Positions 31,784 through 39,676 of a stretch of 64,000 nt of DNA are shown piece after piece (positions within the stretch are counted from its first letter, which is position 1; each line of letters starts with the position of its first letter). The DNA is from Pseudomonadota bacterium. Lineage in GTDB: Bacteria; Pseudomonadota; Gammaproteobacteria; Burkholderiales; Rhodocyclaceae. The notes beneath the pieces are model-generated. The model saw only the letters and a program-made list of their open reading frames with translations, did not search any database and was not told where the DNA came from. Position numbers and translations under genes: made by a program. The DNA lies in NCBI GenBank assembly GCA_018241725.1, contig JAFEDI010000077.1, forward strand, positions 1 to 64,000, given 5' to 3'.

Positions 31784-33353
31784 TCAGTCGGCTGCCCAGG
31801 CGTTTGCCGAAGCCTACAAGCTGCCGCCGGCCGAGGCGCTGGCCTACCTGCAGCGCCGCGATACGCTGACGAAGACGTACGACTGGCGGGATCTGTGGAA
31901 GGACGAGCACACCCAGCAATTCACGGTGTCACGCCTGGCACGGATTGACCTGCTGGAGTCGATTCGCGATCAGGTCACGCGGTCGGTCGGCGGCGATCTG
32001 AGTCGCCGGGACTTCATGAAGGATGGCCAGGCGCTGCTGGCGAAGGCCGGATGGTGGGGCGAGAAGACCCTCATCGACCCAGGTACCGGCGATGCGGTGA
32101 CGACCACCTTCGATCCGCCGCGGCTGAAGCTGATCCTGGACATGAACACGCGGATGGCGTACTCCGCCGGCCTGTGGGAGCGCGTGCAGCGCAACGTGCG
32201 ATCGCATCCGTACCTGCGCTACGTGACAAAGGGCGACGAGCGCGTCCGGGCGTCTCACGCACAGTGGAACAGCCTGGTGCTGCCGGCAGATCACCCCTTC
32301 TGGCAGACGCACTGGCCGCCGAATGGCTGGCGCTGCCGGTGCCGGGTGGTAGCGATCACCCAGGCGGACTACAACCGCGGCACGGCGCCGGATGGCTCGC
32401 CTTATAACAAGGATGAGCCGGTTATCGACATGTACGAGTGGGTGAACAAGCGCACCGGTGAAGTTCTGTATGTGCCGGTCGGGATCGATCCGGGCTTCGA
32501 CTACAACCCGGGCGTGGCTGGCGCCCGGCCGCGCAGCCTGGAGAAGCTCGTCGCCGACAAGCTGGCAGCGGTTCCGGCCGAGATGGCCAAGGCTGCGCGG
32601 GATGCCGGCTTCTTTCAGCCGAAGACCGTGGCCGAGTTCCAGGAGGCAGGCCGGAAGATCGTGGAAAGCCTGCCCGATGGCGCGACGGCACCGCTGGCGG
32701 CGCGCGGTGCGCTGCTGGCCCGGCTCGCCGAGGAGGTCGGCATTTCCACTCCGGCCAAGGTGGCGTCGAAGGGTGCCGGCGCAAAGTTGGTGCGCGAGGC
32801 GTCGCAACTCTTCCCCGACAGCTGGACGGAGATGGCCGACGAACTTGGCCCGCTGTATGTGAAGGCGAAGGCCAATTCGCGCGGCTGGCACTTCACTGAA
32901 ACCCGGGACATGACCGGGCGCAGCTTGCGGCTGCAGGACTTCGGTGTCGTTTCCGGTGAGAAAGGTGCCGGCTACATGGTGGTGCACAGCGGTGCGCTGG
33001 AGAACGCCGTTCATGAGTACGCCCACCGCCTGCAGAGCGCGTTGCCGGCGCTGGATGCGTTGTTCCAGGAGCTGCACCGTCAGCGGACGGACGGTGAGGC
33101 GCTTGAATCCTTGCGACAGCTGACAGGCAGCGGCTACCGGTACGACGAAGTCACGCGCAAGGACAAGTACATCAACCCCTACCAGGGCAAGGAGTACACG
33201 GGTCGCGGCGCACTCGAGGTGATGACTATGGCCTTCGAGGCCGTGCTCGGCGGCGGTGCGACGAGCGCATCACGCCAGTTCCGCGACATCTATACTTATG
33301 ACCGGACGATGCTCGAATTCGTCGTCGGTCTGCTGTTCCACTGGAAGCCATGA
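31776..33353 (+). CDS. MuF-type minor head protein with C-terminal zinc-peptidase motif
   Basis: ATG 31776 overlaps the portal stop. Residues 1-210 are the MuF/gp30 head-morphogenesis domain; HPFWQTHWPPNGWRCRCRVV ends it. The C-terminal half carries a domain not needed for MuF. It has HEYAH at residues 413-417 (an HEXXH zinc site) and, about 65 residues later, GALEVMTMAFE with candidate third-ligand glutamates at 481 or 488. The total of 525 is longer than Mu gp30 (about 430). MuF fusions to toxin domains are known in other phages, so an effector injected with DNA is possible, but unproven. A 113-residue gene overlaps its stop. Confidence 0.85.
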   Translation: MPDQSAAQAFAEAYKLPPAEALAYLQRRDTLTKTYDWRDLWKDEHTQQFTVSRLARIDLLESIRDQVTRSVGGDLSRRDFMKDGQALLAKAGWWGEKTLIDPGTGDAVTTTFDPPRLKLILDMNTRMAYSAGLWERVQRNVRSHPYLRYVTKGDERVRASHAQWNSLVLPADHPFWQTHWPPNGWRCRCRVVAITQADYNRGTAPDGSPYNKDEPVIDMYEWVNKRTGEVLYVPVGIDPGFDYNPGVAGARPRSLEKLVADKLAAVPAEMAKAARDAGFFQPKTVAEFQEAGRKIVESLPDGATAPLAARGALLARLAEEVGISTPAKVASKGAGAKLVREASQLFPDSWTEMADELGPLYVKAKANSRGWHFTETRDMTGRSLRLQDFGVVSGEKGAGYMVVHSGALENAVHEYAHRLQSALPALDALFQELHRQRTDGEALESLRQLTGSGYRYDEVTRKDKYINPYQGKEYTGRGALEVMTMAFEAVLGGGATSASRQFRDIYTYDRTMLEFVVGLLFHWKP

Positions 33354-33691
33354 TCGCTTTTACCTGCAAGCCGTTGTCCGCCAATCCGCTGATCGAACCG
33401 CTGGTGTTCGAGTGGGACGAGCATGCCGGCACCGTGACCGGGCTCAGCGCCGAGCTGATCCGGCAGGCCGCCGCGGACCCTGGCGTGCCAGTGCATCCGT
33501 TGCCGGCCTGGCATGCCTTCAGCGCCGAGCCGCTGAAGAATCGCGCCGACCTGGCGGCCATCGTGGGCTATCTGCACCAGCTGCCGGCCGAGCTGGCCAC
33601 GGCCTACCCGGCACCGCTCGACGAGCTGGTCACGGTGGAAGTACTCGACGCCGACGGGAAGGTCGTCGAGTCGTCGGACGTGGTGTATTGA
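33350..33691 (+). CDS. Small protein of unknown function after MuF
   Basis: ATG 33350 overlaps the MuF stop by four bases. The 113-residue product begins MIAFTCKPLSANPLIEPLVF. It is acidic, with a helical middle (NRADLAAIVGYLHQLPAELA) and a strand-rich end (ELVTVEVLDADGKVVESSDV). Mu has no gene between F and G at this point. It could be a head protein or, if the MuF C-terminus is toxic, its partner; neither is shown. Confidence 0.65.
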   Translation: MIAFTCKPLSANPLIEPLVFEWDEHAGTVTGLSAELIRQAAADPGVPVHPLPAWHAFSAEPLKNRADLAAIVGYLHQLPAELATAYPAPLDELVTVEVLDADGKVVESSDVVY

Positions 33692-33704
33692 GGACGGCCG
33701 GACC

Positions 33705-34151
33705 ATGAGCGCTTCGATCACCCTCAACGACCAGCCCGTTCTCGAATTCCTGCATGCGCTTGGAAAGAAGCTCGATGACCTGACGCCGGTGATGGATAGC
33801 ATCGGCCAGGAAATGGAAACGCGGGTGAGCAATCGCTTCGAGACGCAGACCGATCCGATGGGCGTTGCCTGGTCGCCGTGGGCCGACTCGACCCGCAAGA
33901 GCTATCCGGAGGATGGCAACGGCCGGCTGCTCGACCGCTACGGCGACATGCTGGCCAGCCTGACTCACGTGGCAGACTCGGCGAGCGTGACCTACGGCTT
34001 CGGCCAGCCGCACGCGGTGTATCACGAGTTCGGGACCAAGCACATGCCGCGGCGCGGGCTGCTCACGTCCGATCCTGATGCTGGTACGCTGTCGGACGGC
34101 GATCAGGCGGCCGTGCTCGACATCCTCCTGATCTACCTTTCCGAAACCTGA
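33705..34151 (+). CDS. Virion morphogenesis protein (Mu gpG-like)
   Basis: The 148-residue product belongs to the phage virion morphogenesis family of Mu gpG/gp31: MDSIGQEMETRVSNRFETQT, then PMGVAWSPWADSTRKSY and AVYHEFGTKHMPRRGLLT. These are standard head-tail joining segments. It is the last phage gene before the right end. In Mu the protease/scaffold gene follows here, but in this prophage that gene is 24 kb away in the other direction. Confidence 0.88.
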   Translation: MSASITLNDQPVLEFLHALGKKLDDLTPVMDSIGQEMETRVSNRFETQTDPMGVAWSPWADSTRKSYPEDGNGRLLDRYGDMLASLTHVADSASVTYGFGQPHAVYHEFGTKHMPRRGLLTSDPDAGTLSDGDQAAVLDILLIYLSET

Positions 34152-34200
34152 TTCGCGGCGCGGCGCGCGCTTTCGCCACTGAAAACACATTTTCACCGGG

Positions 34201-34240
34201 CCGCCCGCTATTTCCCCCTACCGCCCACTAAATCCCGGAT
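34201..34240. repeat. Two 20-base near-repeats in the phage end region
   Basis: CCGCCCGCTATTTCCC at 34201 and CCGCCCACTAAATCCC at 34221 are near copies exactly 20 bases apart, within 85 bases of the end. Tandem sites of this sort are expected for transposase binding. A dyad AAATCC-C-GGATTT overlaps the second copy (34230-34242). Confidence 0.5.
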
Positions 34241-34279
34241 TTATCTCGCTCAGGGCCTGTGGAATATCTCTCTCGTCCT

Positions 34280-34288
34280 TACATTGTT
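34280..34288. other. Right prophage end and adjacent host target site
   Basis: The plus strand reads CTTACA then TTGTT; the phage would end in CA-3' at 34283, i.e. TGTAAGG when read inward. The host frame on the minus strand runs normally up to AACAAT and then enters phage sequence. A 5-base target copy (TTGTT, 34284-34288) should also be present beyond the other end. Exact base assignment could shift by one or two. Confidence 0.65.
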
Positions 34289-34414
34289 TGGATTCAGATT
34301 GATACCCACCGACACGCCCCGCGCCCGCCGGGACACGACCGGATAGACGTAGGTCATGTCGATGTAGCTGCGGTTGTGATCCGTCACGGTCAGCATCTGC
34401 TGCCTGGTGTTCAT
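34284..34414 (-). pseudogene. 5' fragment of host radical-SAM-like gene cut by the prophage
   Basis: From ATG 34414 the frame encodes MNTRQQMLTVTDHNRSYIDM, then YVYPVVSRRARGVSVGINLN and PNN, and then passes into phage DNA and stops at 34250. The N-terminus looks like a proteobacterial radical-SAM protein in which PNN is followed by a CxxxCxxC cluster; here that cluster is lost. The rest of the gene should lie beyond the left phage end. It is divergent from queD. Family recognition is from memory and moderate. Confidence 0.6.
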
Positions 34415-34444
34415 GGCACTATCCGGCTCCAAAAACGAGGCGCG

Positions 34445-34450
34445 TATAAT
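34445..34450 (+). promoter_or_regulatory. -10 element of queD
   Basis: A perfect TATAAT lies 33 bases before the queD start. No convincing -35 is seen at 16-18 bases. It survives on the host side of the phage junction. Confidence 0.4.
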
Positions 34451-34482
34451 ACGGGACCTTTTTTGTTTACCCGGTGCTCCCC

Positions 34483-34929
34483 ATGCGTATCACGCGCCGC
34501 CTGGAATTCGACGCGGGCCACCGCATCCCCGACCACGCCAGCCAATGCCGTCACCTGCACGGCCATCGTTATGGACTGGAGATCACCCTCTCCGGCGACA
34601 TCATCCAGGCCGCCGGCACCCCGGTTAACGGCATGGTGATGGACTTTGCCGACGTGAAGGCCATCGCCAAGCAATACGTAGTGGACGTTTGGGATCACGC
34701 TTTTCTGGCCTATCGCCACGACACTGCAGTGGTGGACTTCCTGCAGAGCATGCCCGGCCACAAGACCGTCATTCTCGACGTGGTGCCGACTGCCGAGAAC
34801 CTGGCCGCAGAAGCCTTCCGCATTCTCGATCCGCTTTATCGGGACAGTTACGGCAACCACCTGCGCCTCGAACGCGTGCGCCTGTTCGAAACGCCCAACT
34901 GCTGGGCCGACGCACTGCGCTCAGAGTAA
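34483..34929 (+). CDS. queD: 6-carboxytetrahydropterin synthase QueD
   Basis: The 148-residue product has the 6-pyruvoyl-tetrahydropterin synthase fold: MRITRRLEFDAGHRIPDHAS then QCRHLHGHRYGLE gives the zinc-binding histidines, and WDHAFLAYRHD and PTAENLAAEAF fit the family. It converts dihydroneopterin triphosphate to 6-carboxytetrahydropterin for queuosine. ATG 34483 is chosen over the in-frame GTG 34474. The prophage end lies about 200 bases upstream of the start but outside the promoter. Confidence 0.92.
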   Translation: MRITRRLEFDAGHRIPDHASQCRHLHGHRYGLEITLSGDIIQAAGTPVNGMVMDFADVKAIAKQYVVDVWDHAFLAYRHDTAVVDFLQSMPGHKTVILDVVPTAENLAAEAFRILDPLYRDSYGNHLRLERVRLFETPNCWADALRSE

Positions 34930-34934
34930 GCCCA

Positions 34935-34966
34935 GGCATGGCGGCGCCAGGCAGCGCCACCATGCC
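34935..34966. terminator. Hairpin between converging queD and FAH-family gene
   Basis: GGCATGG and CCATGCC pair around an inner GGCGC/GCGCC stem. There is no T-run. It lies between the two converging stops, so it may serve both genes. Confidence 0.45.
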
Positions 34967-34975
34967 CGACTCCGG

Positions 34976-35674
34976 CTAGACGATCCGCACCGCCAGACTG
35001 CCAACGCCTTCCACGCCCGCCTCGATGAGGTCGCCAGCCACGACCGGGCCAACGCCCTCCGGCGTGCCTGTAAAAATCAGATCGCCCGGCTCCAGCCGGA
35101 AATACGTGGACAGATTGGAGATGATCTCCGCCATCGACCAGATCATGTCCGACACATCACCGCGCTGACGGGACTCGCCGTTCACGTTCAACCACACCTC
35201 GCCCTTGCCAGGGTGGCCCACAACGGACGCCGGCACCAGCGGAGAAACGGGTGCCGCCTGGTCGAAGGCCTTGCCGAGTTCCCACGGCCGCCCCTTGTCC
35301 CGCAGCGCAAACTGCAGATCGCGGCGCGTCATGTCGAGCCCGGCCCCGTAACCCCACACGTGGGACAAGGCCTCGTCCACGGGAATGTCCACCCCGCCCT
35401 TGCCGATCGCCACGACAAGTTCGATCTCATGATGGAGGTTGGTCGTCGCCTGCGGATAAGGCAGCTCGAACGTTGTCCCCTGCGCCACCGGCACTACCGC
35501 GTCGGCCGGCTTGCAGAAGAAGAACGGCGGCTCCCGCGTCGGGTCCGAGCCCATTTCACGGGCATGGGCGGCGTAGTTGCGCCCGACGCAATACACCCGG
35601 CGCACCGGGAAAAAGGCATCCTTGCCAACCACCGGCACAGCCACCACGGGCGGCGGAACAATTACGAAATCCAT
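34976..35674 (-). CDS. Fumarylacetoacetate hydrolase-family protein
   Basis: ATG 35674 ([20 protein letters not shown]) has AGGA about 10 bases upstream, and the longer frame to 35806 lacks support. The 232-residue product has the FAH core: [16 protein letters not shown], then [11 protein letters not shown] (metal-binding glutamates), [14 protein letters not shown] and [14 protein letters not shown]. Such proteins act as acylpyruvate hydrolases, isomerases or oxaloacetate decarboxylases; the substrate cannot be fixed here. Confidence 0.9.
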   Translation of the reverse strand: MDFVIVPPPVVAVPVVGKDAFFPVRRVYCVGRNYAAHAREMGSDPTREPPFFFCKPADAVVPVAQGTTFELPYPQATTNLHHEIELVVAIGKGGVDIPVDEALSHVWGYGAGLDMTRRDLQFALRDKGRPWELGKAFDQAAPVSPLVPASVVGHPGKGEVWLNVNGESRQRGDVSDMIWSMAEIISNLSTYFRLEPGDLIFTGTPEGVGPVVAGDLIEAGVEGVGSLAVRIV

Positions 35675-35820
35675 CCAGTCAATCCTTTCCACGTGTTCAT
35701 GTTGTCCGCATCGGATCACGATGCCGGACCGTATTCGGGGGCGCGGTAACCGGTTACCACCCGCAGCCCGTATTCCATCGCCACACTTCCTGCACCCCAC
35801 CCACAACCGAGGAGACTGGC

Positions 35821-36399
35821 ATGCCCAAGAAAATCCTGATGATCTGCGGCGACTTCTGTGAAGACTACGAAGCCATGGTGCCGTTCCAGGCCCTGCTCGC
35901 CGTCGGCCACACCGTGCACGCCGTATGCCCCGACAAGAAGGCGGGCGACACTATCGCCACCGCCATCCACGACTTCGAAGGCGACCAGACCTACACCGAG
36001 AAACGGGGCCACAATTTTGCCCTGAACGCGACCTTTGCCGACATCCGCGCCGAAGATTACGACGCGCTGGTGATACCCGGAGGACGCGGACCGGAATACC
36101 TGCGCATGTATCCGGCCGTAGTCGAAGCGGTCCGTCACTTCTTCACCGCCAACAAACCGGTTGCCGCCATCTGCCACGGCGCCCAGTTGCTGGCCGGCGC
36201 CCGCGTGCTCGAAGGTCGGACCTGTTCCGCCTACCCGGCCTGCCGGGCTGAAGTGGAACTGGCCGGCGGCACCTATGCCGACATCCCGGTGGACCAGGCC
36301 GTCACCGACGGCAACCTGGTCTCGGCTCCGGCCTGGCCGGCCCATCCGGCCTGGATTGCCCAGTTCCTGACGGTACTCGGCACGCGGATCAGCCACTGA
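35821..36399 (+). CDS. DJ-1/PfpI family protein
   Basis: The 192-residue product begins [20 protein letters not shown]. The nucleophile elbow [12 protein letters not shown] has the conserved cysteine, and [14 protein letters not shown] is the usual glycine-rich loop. The family includes deglycase or protease-like stress proteins and isonitrile hydratases; the exact activity is unclear. It stands alone between divergently oriented genes. Confidence 0.9.
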   Translation: MPKKILMICGDFCEDYEAMVPFQALLAVGHTVHAVCPDKKAGDTIATAIHDFEGDQTYTEKRGHNFALNATFADIRAEDYDALVIPGGRGPEYLRMYPAVVEAVRHFFTANKPVAAICHGAQLLAGARVLEGRTCSAYPACRAEVELAGGTYADIPVDQAVTDGNLVSAPAWPAHPAWIAQFLTVLGTRISH

Positions 36400-36479
36400 G
36401 CCATCCCCTTCGGCACGACGCCCCCACCCGGCCTAGAATGGCCTGGCGGGGGTGTTCCCGTTAACGGAGTCATCGCAGC

Positions 36480-36836
36480 ATGTGCCAGATCTTCATCAAC
36501 GCCGACCCCGACCTGTACGCCGGCCGCAGCCGCTCGATCCGCCTGCACGGCGTCGCCACCAGCCTGCGCCTGGAAAACCTGTTCTGGAACGTACTGGAAG
36601 AGATCGGCGAACGGGACGGCCTCAGCGTTCCGCAACTGGTCGGCAAGCTGTACGACGAACTCATCGCAAGCGGCCGGCTCGACGAGCACGCGAACTTCAG
36701 CTCCTTCCTGCGTGTCTCCTGCATGCGTTACCTGCAGCTGCAGCTCAGCGGACGCATCCCCACCGACGCCGGCGTGCCGATTCGCGCGCTGGACGCCGGC
36801 TGGGTCCTGGCTGACGAACGGCGGCCTTCCGCCTGA
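36480..36836 (+). CDS. Ribbon-helix-helix domain protein
   Basis: The 118-residue product begins MCQIFINADPDLYAGRSRSI. A ribbon-helix-helix core (RLHGVATSLRLENLFWNVLE, then EIGERDGLSVPQLVGKLYDE) is followed by FSSFLRVSCMRYL, as in RHH_4 proteins. These are small DNA-binding regulators of unknown targets. It is 12 bases upstream of the GST gene and probably co-transcribed. Confidence 0.8.
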   Translation: MCQIFINADPDLYAGRSRSIRLHGVATSLRLENLFWNVLEEIGERDGLSVPQLVGKLYDELIASGRLDEHANFSSFLRVSCMRYLQLQLSGRIPTDAGVPIRALDAGWVLADERRPSA

Positions 36837-36848
36837 AAGAACCGCGAG

Positions 36849-37553
36849 ATGATCGACCTTTATTACTGGACCACGCCCAACGGCCACAAAATCACCCTTT
36901 TCCTGGAAGAGAGTGGCCTGCCTTACCGGATCCATCCGGTCAACATCGGCAAGGGAGAGCAATTCCAGCCGGACTTCCTGCACATCGCCCCCAACAACCG
37001 CATTCCCGCCATCGTCGACACCACGCCGGCGGATGGCGGCGCGCCGATCTCCATCTTCGAGTCCGGCGCCATCCTGCTGTACCTGGCCGAAAAGACCGGC
37101 CAGTTCCTGTCGTCCGACACCCGCACCCGCATCACCACGCTGCAATGGCTGTTCTGGCAGATGGGCGGCCTCGGGCCGATGGCCGGGCAGAACCACCACT
37201 TCGTGCAGTACGCGCCACAGCCGATTCCCTACGCCATCGAACGCTACGTCAAGGAAACCGCCCGCCTCTACGCCGTCCTCGACAAGCAGCTGCAAGGCCG
37301 CGACTTCATCGCCGGCACCAACTATTCGATCGCCGATATGGCCTGCTATCCGTGGATCGTCCCGCACGAGCGCCAGGGCCAGCGCCTGGAGGATTTTCCC
37401 AACCTGCAGCGCTGGTTCGAGGCCATCCAGCAGCGCCCGGCCACCATCCGCGCCTACGCGCTCGCCGAGGGCATCAACAGGGCACCGACGGTGGACGACG
37501 AATCGAGGAAGATTCTTTTCGGTCAGGATGCTAAAACCGTAAACAAAGCGTGA
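36849..37553 (+). CDS. Glutathione S-transferase, YfcG/YghU-like
   Basis: The 234-residue product has a thioredoxin-like N-terminal domain (YYWTTPNGHKITLFLEESGL; then NNRIPAIVD; then FESGAILLYLAEK) and an all-helical C-terminal domain (NYSIADMACYPW). The TTPNG start is typical of the nu-class YfcG/YghU enzymes that have disulfide-bond reductase activity. The substrate is not known. Confidence 0.9.
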   Translation: MIDLYYWTTPNGHKITLFLEESGLPYRIHPVNIGKGEQFQPDFLHIAPNNRIPAIVDTTPADGGAPISIFESGAILLYLAEKTGQFLSSDTRTRITTLQWLFWQMGGLGPMAGQNHHFVQYAPQPIPYAIERYVKETARLYAVLDKQLQGRDFIAGTNYSIADMACYPWIVPHERQGQRLEDFPNLQRWFEAIQQRPATIRAYALAEGINRAPTVDDESRKILFGQDAKTVNKA

Positions 37554-37669
37554 TGGGGCGACGGCACGGCCGGGTGCGCTTCCGGTAAAATCGCGGTTTC
37601 CTCTGAAGCCGCTTCTTTTTTCCGGGCCCAAGACCGCTTCACCCATCACCCGGCCCGCGTCCCGCTCCC

Positions 37670-39499
37670 ATGACCGCTTCCATCGAACGCTTCGACCAGC
37701 TCGACCTCCAGGCCCCGATTCTCGAGGCCCTGGCCGAGATCGGCTACGAAACCCCCTCCCCCATCCAGGCGGCCTGCATCCCGCATCTGCTCGCCGGCCA
37801 TGACATCCTCGGCGAAGCCCAGACCGGCACCGGCAAGACGGCCGCCTTCGCGCTGCCCGCCCTCGACCGTGTCGACATCAACAAGCGCAGCCCACAAGTG
37901 CTGGTGCTCGCCCCCACCCGCGAACTGGCCATCCAGGTGGCCGAAGCCTTCCAGCGCTACGCCAGCAAGATGCCGGGCTTCCACGTACTGCCGATCTACG
38001 GCGGCCAGAGCATGGTCGTCCAGCTCCGCCAGTTGCAGCGCGGCGCCCACGTGGTGGTCGGCACCCCCGGCCGCGTGATGGACCACATCGAGCGCAAGAG
38101 CCTCAACCTCGACGGCCTGACCACACTGGTCCTCGACGAAGCCGACGAAATGCTTCGCATGGGCTTCATCGACGACGTGGAGTGGATCCTCGAACACATC
38201 CCCGCCGAGCGTCAGACCGCACTGTTCTCGGCCACGATGCCGGATGCCATCCGCCGGGTTGCCCACCGCTACCTGCGCGAGCCGAAGGAAGTGAAGATCA
38301 AGGCGGCCACCGCCACCGTTTCCACCATTCGCCAGCGCTTCCTGCAGATTGCCGGCGCCCACAAGCTCGACGCACTGACCCGCATCCTCGAAGTCGAGGA
38401 TGACTTCGACGCTGCCATCGTCTTCGTGCGCACCAAGACCGCCACCGTCGAACTGGCCGAAAAGCTGGAAGCCCGCGGTTATGCCGCCGCCTGCCTCAAT
38501 GGCGACATGACCCAGCAGCTGCGCGAGCGGGTCATCGAACAGCTCAAGAACGAGACCCTCGACATCGTCGTCGCCACCGACGTGGCCGCCCGCGGCATCG
38601 ACGTGCCACGTGTCAGCCACGTCATCAACTACGACATTCCCTACGACACCGAGGCCTACGTGCACCGCATCGGCCGTACCGGCCGTGCCGGCCGTGCCGG
38701 CAACGCGATCCTCTTCGTCGCCCCGCGGGAAAACCACCTTCTGCGCCAGATCGAGCGCGCCACCCGTCAGCCGATCGAGCTGCTCAAGCTGCCGAGCCGC
38801 GAAGCCGTCGCCGACAAGCGCGTCGCAGCCTTCCGGCAACAGGTTTCCGAAGTGCTGGAATCCGAAGACCTGAACTTCTTCCTCGACGTGATCGCCGGCA
38901 TGGAAGAGAAGCACGACGCCAGCATCCACGAGATCGCCGCCGCACTGGCCTTCCTGGCCCAGAAGGACCGTCCGCTGCAGATGCCCGACACCGGCCGGCC
39001 CGACATCGCCCAGCTCGCCGCCGGCAAGCCCGAGCCCCGCGCACCGCGCGACGCCCGCGAGCCGCGCGAGAACCGCGGCCAGATCCTCGAGCGCCGCCGT
39101 GATTTCGCCGAAGGCCGCCTGGCCCGTTACCGCATCGATGTGGGTCGCGAACACATGGCGTCGCCGAAGGACATCGTCGGCGCCATCGCCAACGAGGCCG
39201 GCATCGAGAGCCGCTTCATCGGCCAGATCAATCTCTTCGAGGACTACAGCACGGTCGAACTGCCGGCCGATCTGCCCAACGAGGTCGTCCAGATCCTGCG
39301 CCGCGCACGAGTCCGTCAGCAGCCGCTAAACCTCCGCCTGGCCAGCCCCGAGGAAGCCAGCCGCGAACGTGGCCGCCCGGGCCCCGGCGGCCGTGGGGCA
39401 CCACCGAAGAAGCCCTTCCGCAAGGAAGGCTTCAACCGTGACGGCGGTAACTTCAACCGTGAAGGTGGCGGTTTCAAGCCGCGCAAGCCGAAACCCTGA
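37670..39499 (+). CDS. deaD: DEAD-box RNA helicase DeaD/CsdA-type
   Basis: The 609-residue helicase has all motifs: Q motif (YETPSPIQ), AQTGTGKTAAF, PTRELAIQ, TPGRVMDH, LDEADEML, FSATMP, VFVRTKT, TDVAARGIDV and HRIGRTGRAG. A DbpA-type RNA-binding domain covers about 475-550 (YRIDVGREHMASPKDIVGAI). A basic Gly/Arg/Lys tail rich in FNRDGGNFNREGG ends it. It unwinds structured RNA in ribosome assembly, mRNA decay and cold adaptation. It is transcribed alone. Confidence 0.94.
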   Translation: MTASIERFDQLDLQAPILEALAEIGYETPSPIQAACIPHLLAGHDILGEAQTGTGKTAAFALPALDRVDINKRSPQVLVLAPTRELAIQVAEAFQRYASKMPGFHVLPIYGGQSMVVQLRQLQRGAHVVVGTPGRVMDHIERKSLNLDGLTTLVLDEADEMLRMGFIDDVEWILEHIPAERQTALFSATMPDAIRRVAHRYLREPKEVKIKAATATVSTIRQRFLQIAGAHKLDALTRILEVEDDFDAAIVFVRTKTATVELAEKLEARGYAAACLNGDMTQQLRERVIEQLKNETLDIVVATDVAARGIDVPRVSHVINYDIPYDTEAYVHRIGRTGRAGRAGNAILFVAPRENHLLRQIERATRQPIELLKLPSREAVADKRVAAFRQQVSEVLESEDLNFFLDVIAGMEEKHDASIHEIAAALAFLAQKDRPLQMPDTGRPDIAQLAAGKPEPRAPRDAREPRENRGQILERRRDFAEGRLARYRIDVGREHMASPKDIVGAIANEAGIESRFIGQINLFEDYSTVELPADLPNEVVQILRRARVRQQPLNLRLASPEEASRERGRPGPGGRGAPPKKPFRKEGFNRDGGNFNREGGGFKPRKPKP

Positions 39500-39635
39500 T
39501 GCAATCCATCAGCATTTTCACCATCTGATCGATCACGGACGCCACCACCACTCCGAACGCTTTGACAGGCTGGCATCCGTTGCATTCGCCCCACACTTCC
39601 ACAAAGCCCCCTTCGTGAAGCAGCTAAGCGTCTGA

Positions 39636-39668
39636 TAAAATGTAAAGTTACCGTCATCACCTGGTAAC
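39636..39668 (+). promoter_or_regulatory. -10 element and dyad before the DUF47-Pit operon
   Basis: TAAAAT at 39636-39641 resembles a -10. Just after it GTTACC (39647-39652) and GGTAAC (39663-39668) form a perfect 6-bp inverted repeat with a 10-base spacer, ending eight bases before the ATG. It could be an operator or an RBS-masking hairpin. No convincing Pho box was found. Confidence 0.4.
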
Positions 39669-39676
39669 AATTACAC

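Larger units (their letters stand above)
1..34283. mobile_element. Mu-like transposable prophage, left end outside the window
   Basis: This is one transposable prophage. It carries a DDE transposase and its AAA partner, a Mor-type activator, a BcepMu gp16-type regulator, Mu-type terminase, portal, MuF and gpG, and a Mu-type protease/scaffold, capsid and tail set. Each module occurs once, which argues against two nested phages. The right end lies at about 34283, where a TG/CA terminus interrupts a host reading frame. The left end lies beyond base 1, because the tail-tip gene is still open there. The late genes form two outward-facing blocks, and no sheath gene is present. Confidence 0.93.

Noticed and set aside
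1-34283. Two tandem or nested prophages
   Set aside because: No phage function occurs twice, the two late blocks complement each other, and both carry the same late element. One rearranged phage explains the data better.
17801-34283. CRISPR arrays, tRNA genes or insertion sequences
   Set aside because: No regularly spaced repeats, cloverleaf sequences or transposase genes other than the phage DDE transposase were seen on reading.
34474-34483. GTG start for queD three codons upstream
   Set aside because: The family begins with the MRITRRLEF segment, so ATG 34483 is preferred.
37646-39154. A 502-codon minus-strand open frame
   Set aside because: It is antisense to deaD, whose motifs are complete.
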